64,000 nucleotides of DNA, from the NCBI RefSeq assembly GCF_900115505.1, contig NZ_FOWQ01000004.1, positions 56,250 through 120,249 on the forward strand, in the 5' to 3' direction. Below the pieces are notes generated by a model that was given only the letters and a program-made list of their open reading frames with translations, searched no databases and was not told the origin of the DNA. This stretch comes from Geodermatophilus dictyosporus (GTDB lineage: Bacteria > Actinomycetota > Actinomycetes > Mycobacteriales > Geodermatophilaceae). The position numbers and the translations under genes were made by a program. Of the stretch, positions 24,217-32,143 are shown piece by piece. Every line of letters starts with the position of its first letter. The stretch's first letter is position 1.

Positions 24217-24963
24217 GTGAGACGACTGCTCGCCGCCCTGGTGGCGCTCCTGCTCGCCCTCGTGGGCACGCTGGTCCTGGTGGCCCACGTCCGCGGGGCC
24301 GACGCCCGCGCCCTCGCCGGCGTGGAGACCGTGGAGGTCCTCGTCGTGGACCAGCCGGTCCCCGAGGGCACCCCCGCCGACGAGCTCGAGGACCTGGTGC
24401 GCACCGAGCTGCTGCCGGTCAAGGCCGCCACCGAGGGCCGGGTCACCGACCTGGCCGAGCTCGCCGGCCAGGTCGCCACCGTCGACCTGCAGCCGGGGGA
24501 GCAGCTGCTGGCCGCGCGGTTCGGCGACCCCGCCGCGCAGCGCGACGCCGGGACCGTGGCGCTGCCCGACGGCACCGAGGAGGTCACCGTGCTGCTCGCC
24601 CCGGAGCGCGCCGCGGGCGGCCGGCTGGTCGCCGGGGACACCGTCGGCGTCTTCCTCTCGCTGACCTTCGAGGACGGCCGCGCGACCACCCACGCCGTCC
24701 TGCACCGCGTCCTGGTCACCCGCGTCGACGGCGGCGTCCCCGCCGCGACGGGCGACACCGAGACCGCCGCTGCCGAGGAGGGCGACGCCGTCCCCACCGG
24801 GAGCGTGCTCGTCACCCTCGCGCTGCCGGCCTCCGACGCCGAGACCGTCGTCTTCGGCGCCGAGCACGGCACCCTCTGGCTCTCGCGCGAGCCGGCCACC
24901 GCCGACACCGGGGACACCGGGGTCGTCACCCAGACCGACGTCTACACCCGGGAGCAGAAGTGA
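24217..24963 (+). CDS. cpaB: CpaB/RcpC-like SAF-domain protein
   Basis: A 248-residue protein with an N-terminal membrane anchor (LLAALVALLLALVGTLVLVAHV) and an extracytoplasmic SAF-like domain (VEVLVVDQPVPEGTPADEL, LQPGEQLLAARF, GDTVGVFLSL). In diderms RcpC supports the secretin; monoderms keep CpaB as a periplasm-facing scaffold. A GTG start seven bases after the previous stop, and a 4-base GTGA overlap with cpaE. Confidence 0.82.
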   Translation: MRRLLAALVALLLALVGTLVLVAHVRGADARALAGVETVEVLVVDQPVPEGTPADELEDLVRTELLPVKAATEGRVTDLAELAGQVATVDLQPGEQLLAARFGDPAAQRDAGTVALPDGTEEVTVLLAPERAAGGRLVAGDTVGVFLSLTFEDGRATTHAVLHRVLVTRVDGGVPAATGDTETAAAEEGDAVPTGSVLVTLALPASDAETVVFGAEHGTLWLSREPATADTGDTGVVTQTDVYTREQK

Positions 24964-26150
24964 GCCGCATCGTCCTGGCCGCCGCCGACCAGGAGCTGTG
25001 CGGCCGCGTCCTCGCCGCCGCCGACGGCGACGTGCACGTCCTGCCGCCCGGCCGCCTGCCGAGCGACCCGGCACGCCTGTTCGAGCAGCTCTGGGACGGC
25101 GAGCTCCCCGACGTCCTCGTCGTGGGACCCGACGCCGCCCCGGCCGAGGCGCTGTCCCTGGCCGCGCGCCTGGACGTGCAGTGCCCCGGCATCAGCGTGG
25201 TGCTCGTCGCCGCGCCGACGCCGGAGCTGTGGCAGGAGGCCATGCGCGCCGGCATCCGCGACCTGCTGGTGCCCGACGCCTCGGTGGCGGACCTCCGCGC
25301 CGCGATCGACCGCGCGGGCGCCGCCGCCGCCGGCCGGCGCCGCGTGCTGCGCCCGTCCGAGGAGACCGCCCGCTACACCGGCCGGGTCATCACCATCGCC
25401 TCGCCCAAGGGCGGGGTCGGCAAGACCACCGTGTCGACCAACCTGGCCATCGGGCTGACCGCGGCCGCACCGCAGTCGACGGTCCTGGTCGACCTCGACG
25501 TCCAGTTCGGCGACGTCGCCTCGGCCCTCGGCCTGACGCCGGAGTACACGCTGCCCGACGCCGTCCAGGGCCCGGCCAGCCAGGACACGATGGTGCTCAA
25601 GACCTTCCTCACCCAGCACCCGTCGGGCCTCTACGCGGTCTGCGGCGCGGAGTCCCCGGCGGCGGGGGACACGATCAGCGGCGCCGACGTCAGCCGGCTG
25701 CTGGCCTCGCTGGCGCGGGAGTTCCGCTACGTCGTCGTCGACACCGCCCCCGGGCTGTCGGAGCAGACGCTGGCCGCCCTCGACCGGGCCACCGACGTCG
25801 TGATGCTCAGCAGCATGGACGTGCCCGGCGTCCGCGGGCTGCGCAAGGAGCTCGACGTGCTCCGCGAGCTGTGCATGATCCCGGCCGGCCGGCACGTCGT
25901 GATGAACTTCGCCGACCCCAAGGGCGGGCTGTCGGTGCGCGACGTCGAGACCGCCATCGGCACCGGCGTCGACGTCGTCCTGCCGCGATCCTCCTCGGTG
26001 CCGGCCTCGACCAACCGCGGCATCCCGCTGCTGCAGGACGGCGGCCGCGAGCCCGTCGTCAAGGAGCTGCGCCGGCTGGTGTCGCGCTTCCAGGCCACCC
26101 CGATCGTCCGTCCCGGCCGCTACCGGGCCAAGCACCGGGCGGCGTCGTGA
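24960..26150 (+). CDS. cpaE: CpaE-like pilus-localising ATPase
   Basis: A 396-residue protein. Residues 1-125 form a degenerate response-regulator-like domain (ISVVLVAAPTPELWQEAMRAG lacks the receiver aspartate context), and residues 140-390 a MinD/ParA ATPase with deviant Walker A SPKGGVGKTTVSTNLA, switch DLDVQFGDVASALGL and FRYVVVDTAPGLSEQ. CpaE directs the Tad machinery to its site in the cell. The GTG overlaps cpaB's stop (GTGA). The last codons (RAAS, stop at 26148-26150) lie within the first unit of a 32-bp tandem repeat that links this gene to cpaF through mini-ORFs. Confidence 0.88.
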   Translation: MSRIVLAAADQELCGRVLAAADGDVHVLPPGRLPSDPARLFEQLWDGELPDVLVVGPDAAPAEALSLAARLDVQCPGISVVLVAAPTPELWQEAMRAGIRDLLVPDASVADLRAAIDRAGAAAAGRRRVLRPSEETARYTGRVITIASPKGGVGKTTVSTNLAIGLTAAAPQSTVLVDLDVQFGDVASALGLTPEYTLPDAVQGPASQDTMVLKTFLTQHPSGLYAVCGAESPAAGDTISGADVSRLLASLAREFRYVVVDTAPGLSEQTLAALDRATDVVMLSSMDVPGVRGLRKELDVLRELCMIPAGRHVVMNFADPKGGLSVRDVETAIGTGVDVVLPRSSSVPASTNRGIPLLQDGGREPVVKELRRLVSRFQATPIVRPGRYRAKHRAAS

Positions 26151-26260
26151 CCTCCGCCTCGACGCACCGGGCGGCGTCGTGACCTCCGCCTCGACGCACC
26201 GGGCGGCGTCGTGACCTCCGCCTCGACGCACCGGGCGGCGTCGTGAACCTCGCCTCCCGC
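26133..26260 (+). repeat. 32-bp tandem repeat at the cpaE/cpaF junction
   Basis: Three exact 32-base units (26133-26164, 26165-26196, 26197-26228) and a fourth that begins identically and diverges after GTCGTGA (from about 26247). Each unit holds one GTGA stop/start overlap, at 26147, 26179, 26211 and 26243. The unit length is not a multiple of three, yet the frame relation of each stop to each start is preserved. Confidence 0.95.
26147..26246 (+). other. Chain of three coupled 11-codon mini-ORFs
   Basis: Within the repeat are three identical reading frames of 11 codons plus stop, GTG to TGA, at 26147-26182, 26179-26214 and 26211-26246. Each encodes VTSASTHRAAS and each stop overlaps the next start as GTGA; the chain begins at the cpaE stop and ends at the cpaF start. 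Ribosomes finishing cpaE could restart at each junction in turn. The peptides resemble the end of CpaE (KHRAAS) because the repeat copied that end. Whether they are translated is not known; no separate Shine-Dalgarno site precedes them. Confidence 0.55.
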
Positions 26261-27682
26261 CTCGACGCCGCCCGCGGCCGGCACAGCGCGCCGGACGCGC
26301 CGGCGTCCCCCGCCGCCCCCACCGCGCCGGCCCCGCGCCCGGCCGTCCCCGCCGCCCGCGTCGCGGTGGCACCCGCGCCCGCGACCGACGCCCTCGCCCG
26401 GCTCAAGGACCGCGTCGGCAAGGCGCTGTTCGAGCGCATGGGCAGCCGGATGAGCGACGCGGGCCTCGGCGAGGAGCAGCTGCGGGCCATCGTGCTCGGG
26501 GAGCTCGACGCGGTCGTCGACGAGGAGCGCGTCCCGCTCAGCCCGGAGGAGCGCCAGCGGCTGACCGCCGAGCTCGCCGACGACGTCCTGGGCTACGGGC
26601 CGCTGCAGCGCCTGCTCGACGACGCCTCGGTCACCGAGATCATGGTCAACGGCCCGGAGAACATCTACGTCGAGCAGGGCGGCAAGCTGCGCCGCAGCAG
26701 CGCCCGGTTCGCCTCCGAGGAGCACCTGCGGCGGGTCATCGACCGCATCGTGTCCCGGGTGGGCCGGCGCATCGACGAGTCCTCGCCGCTGGTCGACGCC
26801 CGCCTCGCCGACGGGTCGCGCGTCAACGCGGTCATCCCGCCGCTGGCCTTCAGCGGCTCGACCCTGACCATCCGCAAGTTCGCCAAGGACCCCTTCACCG
26901 TCGAGGACCTCATCGGCTTCGGCACCCTGACGCCGGAGATGGCCGAGCTGCTGCGGGCCTGCGTCGAGGCGCGGCTCAACGTCATCGTCTCCGGGGGCAC
27001 CGGCACCGGGAAGACGACGCTGCTCAACGTGCTGTCCTCCTTCATCCCCGAGGGCGAGCGGATCGTCACCATCGAGGACGCCGTCGAGCTGCAGCTGCAG
27101 CAGGAGCACGTCGTCCGGCTGGAGTCCCGGCCGCCCAACATCGAGGGCCGGGGCGCGGTGACCATCCGCGACCTGGTGCGCAACTCGCTGCGGATGCGGC
27201 CCGACCGGATCGTGGTCGGGGAGTGCCGCGGCGGGGAGAGCCTCGACATGCTCCAGGCGATGAACACCGGCCACGACGGGTCGCTGTCGACGGTGCACGC
27301 CAACTCCCCGCGCGACGCCGTCGCCCGTCTGGAGACCCTCGTGCTCATGGCCGGCATGGACCTGCCGCTGCGCGCCATCCGCGAGCAGATCGCCTCCGCC
27401 GTCGACCTCGTCGTCCAGCTCACCCGGATGCGCGACGGCACCCGCCGGGTCACCCACGTGACCGAGGTGCAGGGCATGGAGGGGGAGACGGTCACCCTCC
27501 AGGACGCCTTCCTCTTCGACTACTCCGCCGGGGTCGACCCCTCGGGCCGCTTCCTCGGCCGGCCGGTGTCCACCGGCGTGCGGCCGCGGTTCACCGAGCG
27601 GTTCGCCGACCTCGGCATCGCCGTCGACCCGCGGGTCTTCGCCGTCCCGCAGGCGCCGCGGCCCCGGGGGTGGGGCGGGTGA
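26243..27682 (+). CDS. cpaF: CpaF/TadA secretion ATPase
   Basis: A 479-residue hexameric ATPase of the type II/IV secretion family that powers Flp pilus assembly. After an Ala/Pro-rich N-terminus (residues 1-45), the family N-domain covers YGPLQRLLDDASVTEIMVNG and QGGKLRRS. The catalytic part contains Walker A SGGTGTGKTTLLN near residue 250, the Asp-box TIEDAVELQL, Walker B VVGECRGGESLDMLQAMNTG and the His-box GSLSTVHANSPRDA. The GTG is the last of four in the repeat array; earlier GTGs lead only to the 11-codon mini-ORFs. The stop overlaps tadB. Confidence 0.93.
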   Translation: MNLASRLDAARGRHSAPDAPASPAAPTAPAPRPAVPAARVAVAPAPATDALARLKDRVGKALFERMGSRMSDAGLGEEQLRAIVLGELDAVVDEERVPLSPEERQRLTAELADDVLGYGPLQRLLDDASVTEIMVNGPENIYVEQGGKLRRSSARFASEEHLRRVIDRIVSRVGRRIDESSPLVDARLADGSRVNAVIPPLAFSGSTLTIRKFAKDPFTVEDLIGFGTLTPEMAELLRACVEARLNVIVSGGTGTGKTTLLNVLSSFIPEGERIVTIEDAVELQLQQEHVVRLESRPPNIEGRGAVTIRDLVRNSLRMRPDRIVVGECRGGESLDMLQAMNTGHDGSLSTVHANSPRDAVARLETLVLMAGMDLPLRAIREQIASAVDLVVQLTRMRDGTRRVTHVTEVQGMEGETVTLQDAFLFDYSAGVDPSGRFLGRPVSTGVRPRFTERFADLGIAVDPRVFAVPQAPRPRGWGG

Positions 27683-28620
27683 CGCCGGCCCTGCTCGTCG
27701 CCGGCCTGCTCGCCGTCACCGGCGCGCTGCTGCTCGGGGTGGTCGCGGTCGTGCCCCCGGCCCCGCGGCGGGTGCCGCTGCACCGGCTCGACCCCGCCGT
27801 GCTCCCGCAGGGGTCGGCGCTGGCCGGCGCCGGCGCGGCCGCCGGCGCCGCCGTCGAGCGGGCGCTCGCCCGGCGCGGTCGGCTGGCCTCCGGGACGGCG
27901 GCCCTCGAGCGGGCCGGGCTGGGCGTGAGCCTGCCGGTGTTCGTGGTCCGCACCGGGCTGGTCGCGCTCGGCCTCGGGGTGCTCGGCGCGCTGCTCGGCG
28001 GCGTCGTCCCCGGGGTGCTGCTTGCCCTCACCGCCCCGCTGGGCGCGCGGCTGCTGCTGTCCTGGCGGACCGGACGGCGGCAGGCGGCCTTCGCCGACCA
28101 GCTCGACGACTCGCTGCAGCTGATGGCCGGCAGCCTGCGGGCCGGCCACAGCCTGCTGCGCGCGATCGACTCGGTGTCGCAGGAGGCCGAGGCGCCGACG
28201 TCGGAGGAGTTCGCCCGCATCGTCAACGAGACCCGGGTGGGCCGCGACCTCGCCGACGCCCTCGACGAGGTCGCCGCCCGCACCGCCAGCGACGACTTCA
28301 CCTGGGTGGCGCAGGCCATCGCCATCCACCGCGAGGTCGGGGGCAACCTGGCCGAGGTGCTCGACGTCGTCAGCCGCACGATCCGCGAGCGCAACGCCAT
28401 CCGCCGGCAGGTCAAGGCGCTGGCCGCCGAGGGCAAGCTGTCGGCGATCGTGCTCATGCTGCTGCCCTTCGGGGTGAGCGGCTTCATCGCGCTCACCAAC
28501 CCCGAGTACCTGTCCACGTTCACCGAGACCGGCGTCGGGTTCGTCATGCTCGGCGTCTGCGGGCTGCTGCTCACCGCCGGTGCGCTGTGGCTGAAGAAGA
28601 CCGTGAGCATCCGGTTCTGA
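27679..28620 (+). CDS. tadB: TadB-like inner-membrane platform protein
   Basis: A 313-residue type II secretion F-domain protein. Helices near the N-terminus (LLVAGLLAVTGALLLGVV and LGLGVLGALLGGVV) precede the cytoplasmic T2SSF domain (QLDDSLQLMAGSLRAGHSLL, EFARIVNETRVGRDLADAL, WVAQAIAIHREVGGNLAEVL), then two helices end the protein. It forms the membrane platform on which CpaF acts, with TadC. GTGA overlap with cpaF and a one-base overlap (TGATG) with tadC. Confidence 0.9.
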   Translation: MTPALLVAGLLAVTGALLLGVVAVVPPAPRRVPLHRLDPAVLPQGSALAGAGAAAGAAVERALARRGRLASGTAALERAGLGVSLPVFVVRTGLVALGLGVLGALLGGVVPGVLLALTAPLGARLLLSWRTGRRQAAFADQLDDSLQLMAGSLRAGHSLLRAIDSVSQEAEAPTSEEFARIVNETRVGRDLADALDEVAARTASDDFTWVAQAIAIHREVGGNLAEVLDVVSRTIRERNAIRRQVKALAAEGKLSAIVLMLLPFGVSGFIALTNPEYLSTFTETGVGFVMLGVCGLLLTAGALWLKKTVSIRF

Positions 28621-29519
28621 TGAGCGCCCTCCCCGTCCCCGTGCTCGCCGCGGCCCTCGCCGTGGCCCTCGCCGTGCCCCTGCTGGGCTGGGCGCTGCTC
28701 GCCCGTCCCGACGCGGCGACCGTGCAGGCCCGCGACAACCTCACCCGCGGGCTGGACGCCGCCCCCGTCGGCCCGGCCGTGCCCCTCGGGGGCGGTGCCG
28801 CCGGCCGGCTGGTGCGCGCGCTCACCCCGCCCGGCACCGTGGCGCGGGTCGACCGGCTGCTGGGCACCGCCGGGCGCCCGGCCGAGTGGCCGCTGGCGCG
28901 CGTGCTCACCGCCAAGCTGGTGCTGCCCGCGATCGCCGCCGGCCTGGGCGCGCTGCTGCTCGGCGCCCGCCCCGGCGCGCTGCTCGCCGTCCTGGTGGTC
29001 GTCGTGACCGGGGTCTGCTGGTTCGTCCCCGACCTGCTGCTGACCAGCCGCGGGCAGGAGCGGCGGCAGGCCATCGAGCTGGAGCTGGCCGACACCCTCG
29101 ACCAGATGACCATCGCGGTGGAGGCGGGGCTGGGCTTCGAGTCGGCGCTGGCCCGGGCCGGGCGCACCGGCAAGGGGCCCCTGGCCGAGGAGCTGGTGCG
29201 CACCCTGCAGGACATCGGGGTGGGCCAGCCCCGGCGCGAGGCCTACCTCGCGCTGGCCGAGCGCACCGGGGTGACCGACCTGCGGCGCTTCATCCGCGCG
29301 GTCGTGCAGGCCGACGTCTACGGCGTCTCCATCGCCGACGTGCTGCGCACCCAGGCCGCCGAGATGCGGCTCAAGCGGCGGCAGCGGGCCGAGGAGAAGG
29401 CCATGCAGATCCCGGTGAAGGTGATCTTCCCGCTGATCCTGTGCATCCTCCCGACGCTGTTCATCGTGCTGCTCGGGCCCGCGGCGATGGACATCGCCGC
29501 CACCTTCAGCGGGGGCTGA
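28620..29519 (+). CDS. tadC: TadC-like inner-membrane platform protein
   Basis: A 299-residue second platform subunit of the T2SSF family: DTLDQMTIAVEAGLGFESAL, LQDIGVGQPRREAYLALAER and FIRAVVQADVYGVSIADVL are the F-domain, with terminal helices IFPLILCILPTLFIVLLGPA. Last gene of the pilus operon; a perfect hairpin follows at 29532-29572. An in-frame ATG at 28587 would lie within tadB; the ATG overlapping the tadB stop is preferred. Confidence 0.9.
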   Translation: MSALPVPVLAAALAVALAVPLLGWALLARPDAATVQARDNLTRGLDAAPVGPAVPLGGGAAGRLVRALTPPGTVARVDRLLGTAGRPAEWPLARVLTAKLVLPAIAAGLGALLLGARPGALLAVLVVVVTGVCWFVPDLLLTSRGQERRQAIELELADTLDQMTIAVEAGLGFESALARAGRTGKGPLAEELVRTLQDIGVGQPRREAYLALAERTGVTDLRRFIRAVVQADVYGVSIADVLRTQAAEMRLKRRQRAEEKAMQIPVKVIFPLILCILPTLFIVLLGPAAMDIAATFSGG

Positions 29520-29531
29520 GCGCCGGCGTGC

Positions 29532-29572
29532 GCACGTCCGCGGAGTCACCCGGGGCGACTCCGCGGACGTGC
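29532..29572. terminator. Terminator of the pilus operon
   Basis: A perfect 16-base stem (29532-29547 with 29557-29572) around a nine-base loop, between the convergent tadC and 29610 genes. Confidence 0.7.
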
Positions 29573-29609
29573 ACGGCACGGCCGGCCGGAGAGCGCGGCG
29601 GCCGCCGGT

Positions 29610-29945
29610 CTAGCGGGGCTGGGCGGGGTTGGTCGGGTCGCCCTGCGACGGCGGGTTCACCGGCGGGCCGGTGGTCGCCCCGGACACCTTCGACCCGCCG
29701 GCGGCGGCCACCGGGTCGTCCGCCGCCGCGGCCGCCGGGTCGCCGCCGGAGGGCTGGGCGCCCTCGTGCAGCGAGCGCAGCCGGTTCTCCATGGCCATCA
29801 CGACCTGGAGCCGGTCGGCGTGGGCGCGCTCGTAGTCCAGGAGCGTCTGCAGGCCGGTGGCGTCCAGCGTGCGGATGCGCGAGATCAGTCCCTCCACCGG
29901 CAGGTGGTCGTAGTCGGGCAACGGCAGCTGGTCGTGCTCGGTCAT
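29610..29945 (-). CDS. Conserved actinobacterial protein with DYDHLP motif
   Basis: A 111-residue soluble protein. The first 65 residues (LPLPDYDHLPVEGLISRIR, LDATGLQTLLDYERAHADR) match a small helical domain that recurs in many actinobacterial proteins of unknown function; the rest is a low-complexity Gly/Ala/Pro tail. A minus-strand TAGGCG lies six bases before the ATG, close to the leaderless pattern. Confidence 0.6.
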   Translation of the reverse strand: MTEHDQLPLPDYDHLPVEGLISRIRTLDATGLQTLLDYERAHADRLQVVMAMENRLRSLHEGAQPSGGDPAAAAADDPVAAAGGSKVSGATTGPPVNPPSQGDPTNPAQPR

Positions 29946-30079
29946 GCCGACCGCCTACCCCTGCCCCCGCGGTCCGACACGGTGTGTGGCGTCCGGGTCG
30001 GTGGGTAGGCGGCGAGCTAGAGCGCGCCCCGCCCCGGGCGCCGTCCCGACAGCACGATGAGGAAGTTGGTCCCCACCGC

Positions 30080-31213
30080 ATGGACGTGTCCTTCCTGGCA
30101 CCGGTCTTCGAGGCCCCAGGTCCCTACGCCACCGTGACGGCCGACGTCACGCACACCACCGAGAACGCCGACACCGAGCTCGACCTCCGCGTCCGCGCGG
30201 TCGCCGAGAAGCTCGGCGAGCAGGGCGCGCCGGAGGTCGTCGTCGAGGCGGTGCGCGGCCGGCTGCTGGAGGGCAACGACGGCGGCGAGGCCGGGACCAT
30301 CAAGGGCCGGGCGGTCGTCGTCGCCTCCGACGGCAGCGTGGTGTTCGACTCCCAGCTCGCCGACGTGCCGCGCCAGGAGCTCGCCGAGTGGTCGCCGCAG
30401 CCCGACCTGCTGCCGGTGCTGCGCGCGCTGCCGGGCCGGGTCTCGCACGTCGTCGTCCTCACCGACCGCACCGGCGCCGACCTCACCGTCGCGACCCTCC
30501 CGGGGCACGCCGACGAGGAGGAGACGGTCAAGGGCGACACCTTCCAGATCCGCAAGTTCCAGGGCGGCGGCTGGGCGCACCACCGCTACCAGCACAACGC
30601 CGAGAACAAGTGGGTGCACAACGCCGACGACGTCGCCGAGCACATCGCCTCGGTCGTCCGGCGGCTGCACCCCCGGTTCGTCCTGCTCGCCGGGGACATG
30701 CGCGCCCGGCAGATCCTCACCGACCGCGCCAGCGGGCTGTGGTCGGACCTGATCGTGTCCATGGACGAGGGCGGCCGGGCCGCCGGCGCCGACCGCGAGC
30801 CGGTCGAGCGCAGGGCCGCCGAGCTCGTCGCCGAGCACGAGGCGCGCGACGAGGCCGAGGCCGTCGAGAAGATCAGCTCGGCCGGGGCGCACGGGCTGGC
30901 CGTGACCGGCACCGCGAACGTCGTCGAGGCGCTGCGCAAGGCCCAGGTCGAGACGCTGGTCCTCGCCGACCCCGCGGACGACGAGAAGCTGCTCGTGGGC
31001 GGCTCGCCGCTCGAGCTCGGCGTCGACCAGGCCGACATGGACGCCCTCGGCGTGCAGGAGGTGCACTCGGTCCCCGCCGACAGCGCGCTGCTGGCCGCCG
31101 CCGTCGCGAGCACCGCGGGCGTCGTCGTCGTGCCCCGGGCGGCGATGCCCGGCGACATCCCGGTCGCGGCGATCCTGCGCTACACCGACGACTCCACGCC
31201 CACCCCCCAGTGA
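30080..31213 (+). CDS. Vms1/eRF1-like (Rv2629 family) protein
   Basis: A 377-residue protein of the bacterial eRF1-like (baeRF) group typified by mycobacterial Rv2629. It has an N-terminal domain, a central release-factor-like domain (HPRFVLLAGDMRARQIL) and a C-terminal L7Ae-like domain (VEALRKAQVETLVLAD). In place of the GGQ of release factors it has FQGGGWAHHRYQ, matching the GGWSQRRYQ-type loop of this family, which relates to Vms1 and may cleave stalled peptidyl-tRNA. That activity is inference for this protein. The ATG at 30080 has no strong ribosome site. Three small genes follow on the same strand. Confidence 0.8.
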   Translation: MDVSFLAPVFEAPGPYATVTADVTHTTENADTELDLRVRAVAEKLGEQGAPEVVVEAVRGRLLEGNDGGEAGTIKGRAVVVASDGSVVFDSQLADVPRQELAEWSPQPDLLPVLRALPGRVSHVVVLTDRTGADLTVATLPGHADEEETVKGDTFQIRKFQGGGWAHHRYQHNAENKWVHNADDVAEHIASVVRRLHPRFVLLAGDMRARQILTDRASGLWSDLIVSMDEGGRAAGADREPVERRAAELVAEHEARDEAEAVEKISSAGAHGLAVTGTANVVEALRKAQVETLVLADPADDEKLLVGGSPLELGVDQADMDALGVQEVHSVPADSALLAAAVASTAGVVVVPRAAMPGDIPVAAILRYTDDSTPTPQ

Positions 31214-31227
31214 CGGAGGCAGCAGCC

Positions 31228-31485
31228 ATGACCGACCCCCACCAGGAGGGCACGCCCGCCGGGACCAGCCCGGCCGACGTCGACCGCCGCTCCGCGATCG
31301 CGGAGGTGCTCGGCAAGGAGGTCTGGCCTGCCGACCGGGACACGCTGGTCTCCCGCGCCCAGGAGAACAACGCGACCGACCGCGTGCTGTCCGACCTGCG
31401 CCGGCTGCCCGAGGGGCAGCAGTTCGAGAACGTGCAGGACGTCGCCCGGGCCCTGGGCCTCGGCACCGAGCAGCAGCGCTTCTGA
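31228..31485 (+). CDS. DUF2795 protein
   Basis: An 85-residue protein whose C-terminal two thirds (EVWPADRDTLVSRAQENNAT and LRRLPEGQQFENVQDVARAL) is a DUF2795 domain, a small helical fold of unknown role seen next to stress genes in actinobacteria. The ATG follows GGAGG by eight bases, 14 bases after the upstream stop. Confidence 0.8.
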   Translation: MTDPHQEGTPAGTSPADVDRRSAIAEVLGKEVWPADRDTLVSRAQENNATDRVLSDLRRLPEGQQFENVQDVARALGLGTEQQRF

Positions 31486-31496
31486 GGGGGGTCCGC

Positions 31497-31727
31497 GTGG
31501 TCACCATGAAGGAGCCCAGCCCCGAGGCGCTGGCCAACGTCACCGAGCACAACGTCGAGACGCGCGCCGACCTGCTGCCCGAGGAGTCGGTCATGAAGGG
31601 CGGCGGGATGGAGGAGGTCGCCGCCGAGGTGATCCTCGCGGAGTCGGAGGAACGCACCGTGCACCCCGACGCGGACGACGCCCAGGGCGCCCACCGGCAG
31701 TCGGCGGAGACGGCGGACCTGCCCTGA
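31497..31727 (+). CDS. Small acidic hypothetical protein
   Basis: A 76-residue acidic protein, likely disordered (EALANVTEHNVETRADLLPE, HPDADDAQGAH). No family recognised. GTG at 31497 after GGGGGG, with ATG at 31506 an alternative. It probably belongs to the same transcript as the genes at 30080 and 31228. Confidence 0.5.
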   Translation: MVTMKEPSPEALANVTEHNVETRADLLPEESVMKGGGMEEVAAEVILAESEERTVHPDADDAQGAHRQSAETADLP

Positions 31728-31750
31728 GCGAGGGTCCTGCACCGGGCGCC

Positions 31751-32131
31751 GTGCACGAGCACCCGGTGCAGCTGCGCTGGGGGGACAGCGACGCCTTCGG
31801 GCACGTCAACCACGCCCGGGTGCTGGGGCTGCTCGAGGACGCCCGGCTGGCCATGGCCGGACCGGGCCCCGGTGCGGGCATCATCCTGGCCCGGCTGGAG
31901 GTCGACTACCTCCGCCAGGTGCACTACCGGGTCTCCGAGCACCTGACGGTGAGCAGCACGATCACCCGGCTGGGCCGCAGCTCCATCGGCATGCGCCAGG
32001 AGCTCACGCAGGACGGCGAGGTGGCGTTGCGCGCGGAGATGGTGCTGGTCAACTTCGACTACGCCGCCGACGCCACCAGCCCGCTCACCGACGGGCAGCG
32101 GGCGCACTGGGCGCAGTGGCAGGTGGACTGA
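31751..32131 (+). CDS. Acyl-CoA thioesterase, 4HBT hotdog fold
   Basis: A 126-residue thioesterase: VQLRWGDSDAFGHVNHARVL is the YbgC/4-hydroxybenzoyl-CoA thioesterase opening, with the catalytic Asp in DSDAFGHVNH, followed by LEVDYLRQVHYRV and RSSIGMRQEL. Forms a homo-oligomer and hydrolyses acyl-CoA; chain preference unknown. GTG start; the stop faces a convergent GGDEF gene 12 bases away. Confidence 0.85.
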   Translation: MHEHPVQLRWGDSDAFGHVNHARVLGLLEDARLAMAGPGPGAGIILARLEVDYLRQVHYRVSEHLTVSSTITRLGRSSIGMRQELTQDGEVALRAEMVLVNFDYAADATSPLTDGQRAHWAQWQVD

Positions 32132-32143
32132 CCTCCGGCGCCC

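Noticed and set aside
26133-26260. Repeat resembling a CRISPR array
   Set aside because: The units are directly adjacent without spacers and lie across a coding junction; it is a tandem repeat.
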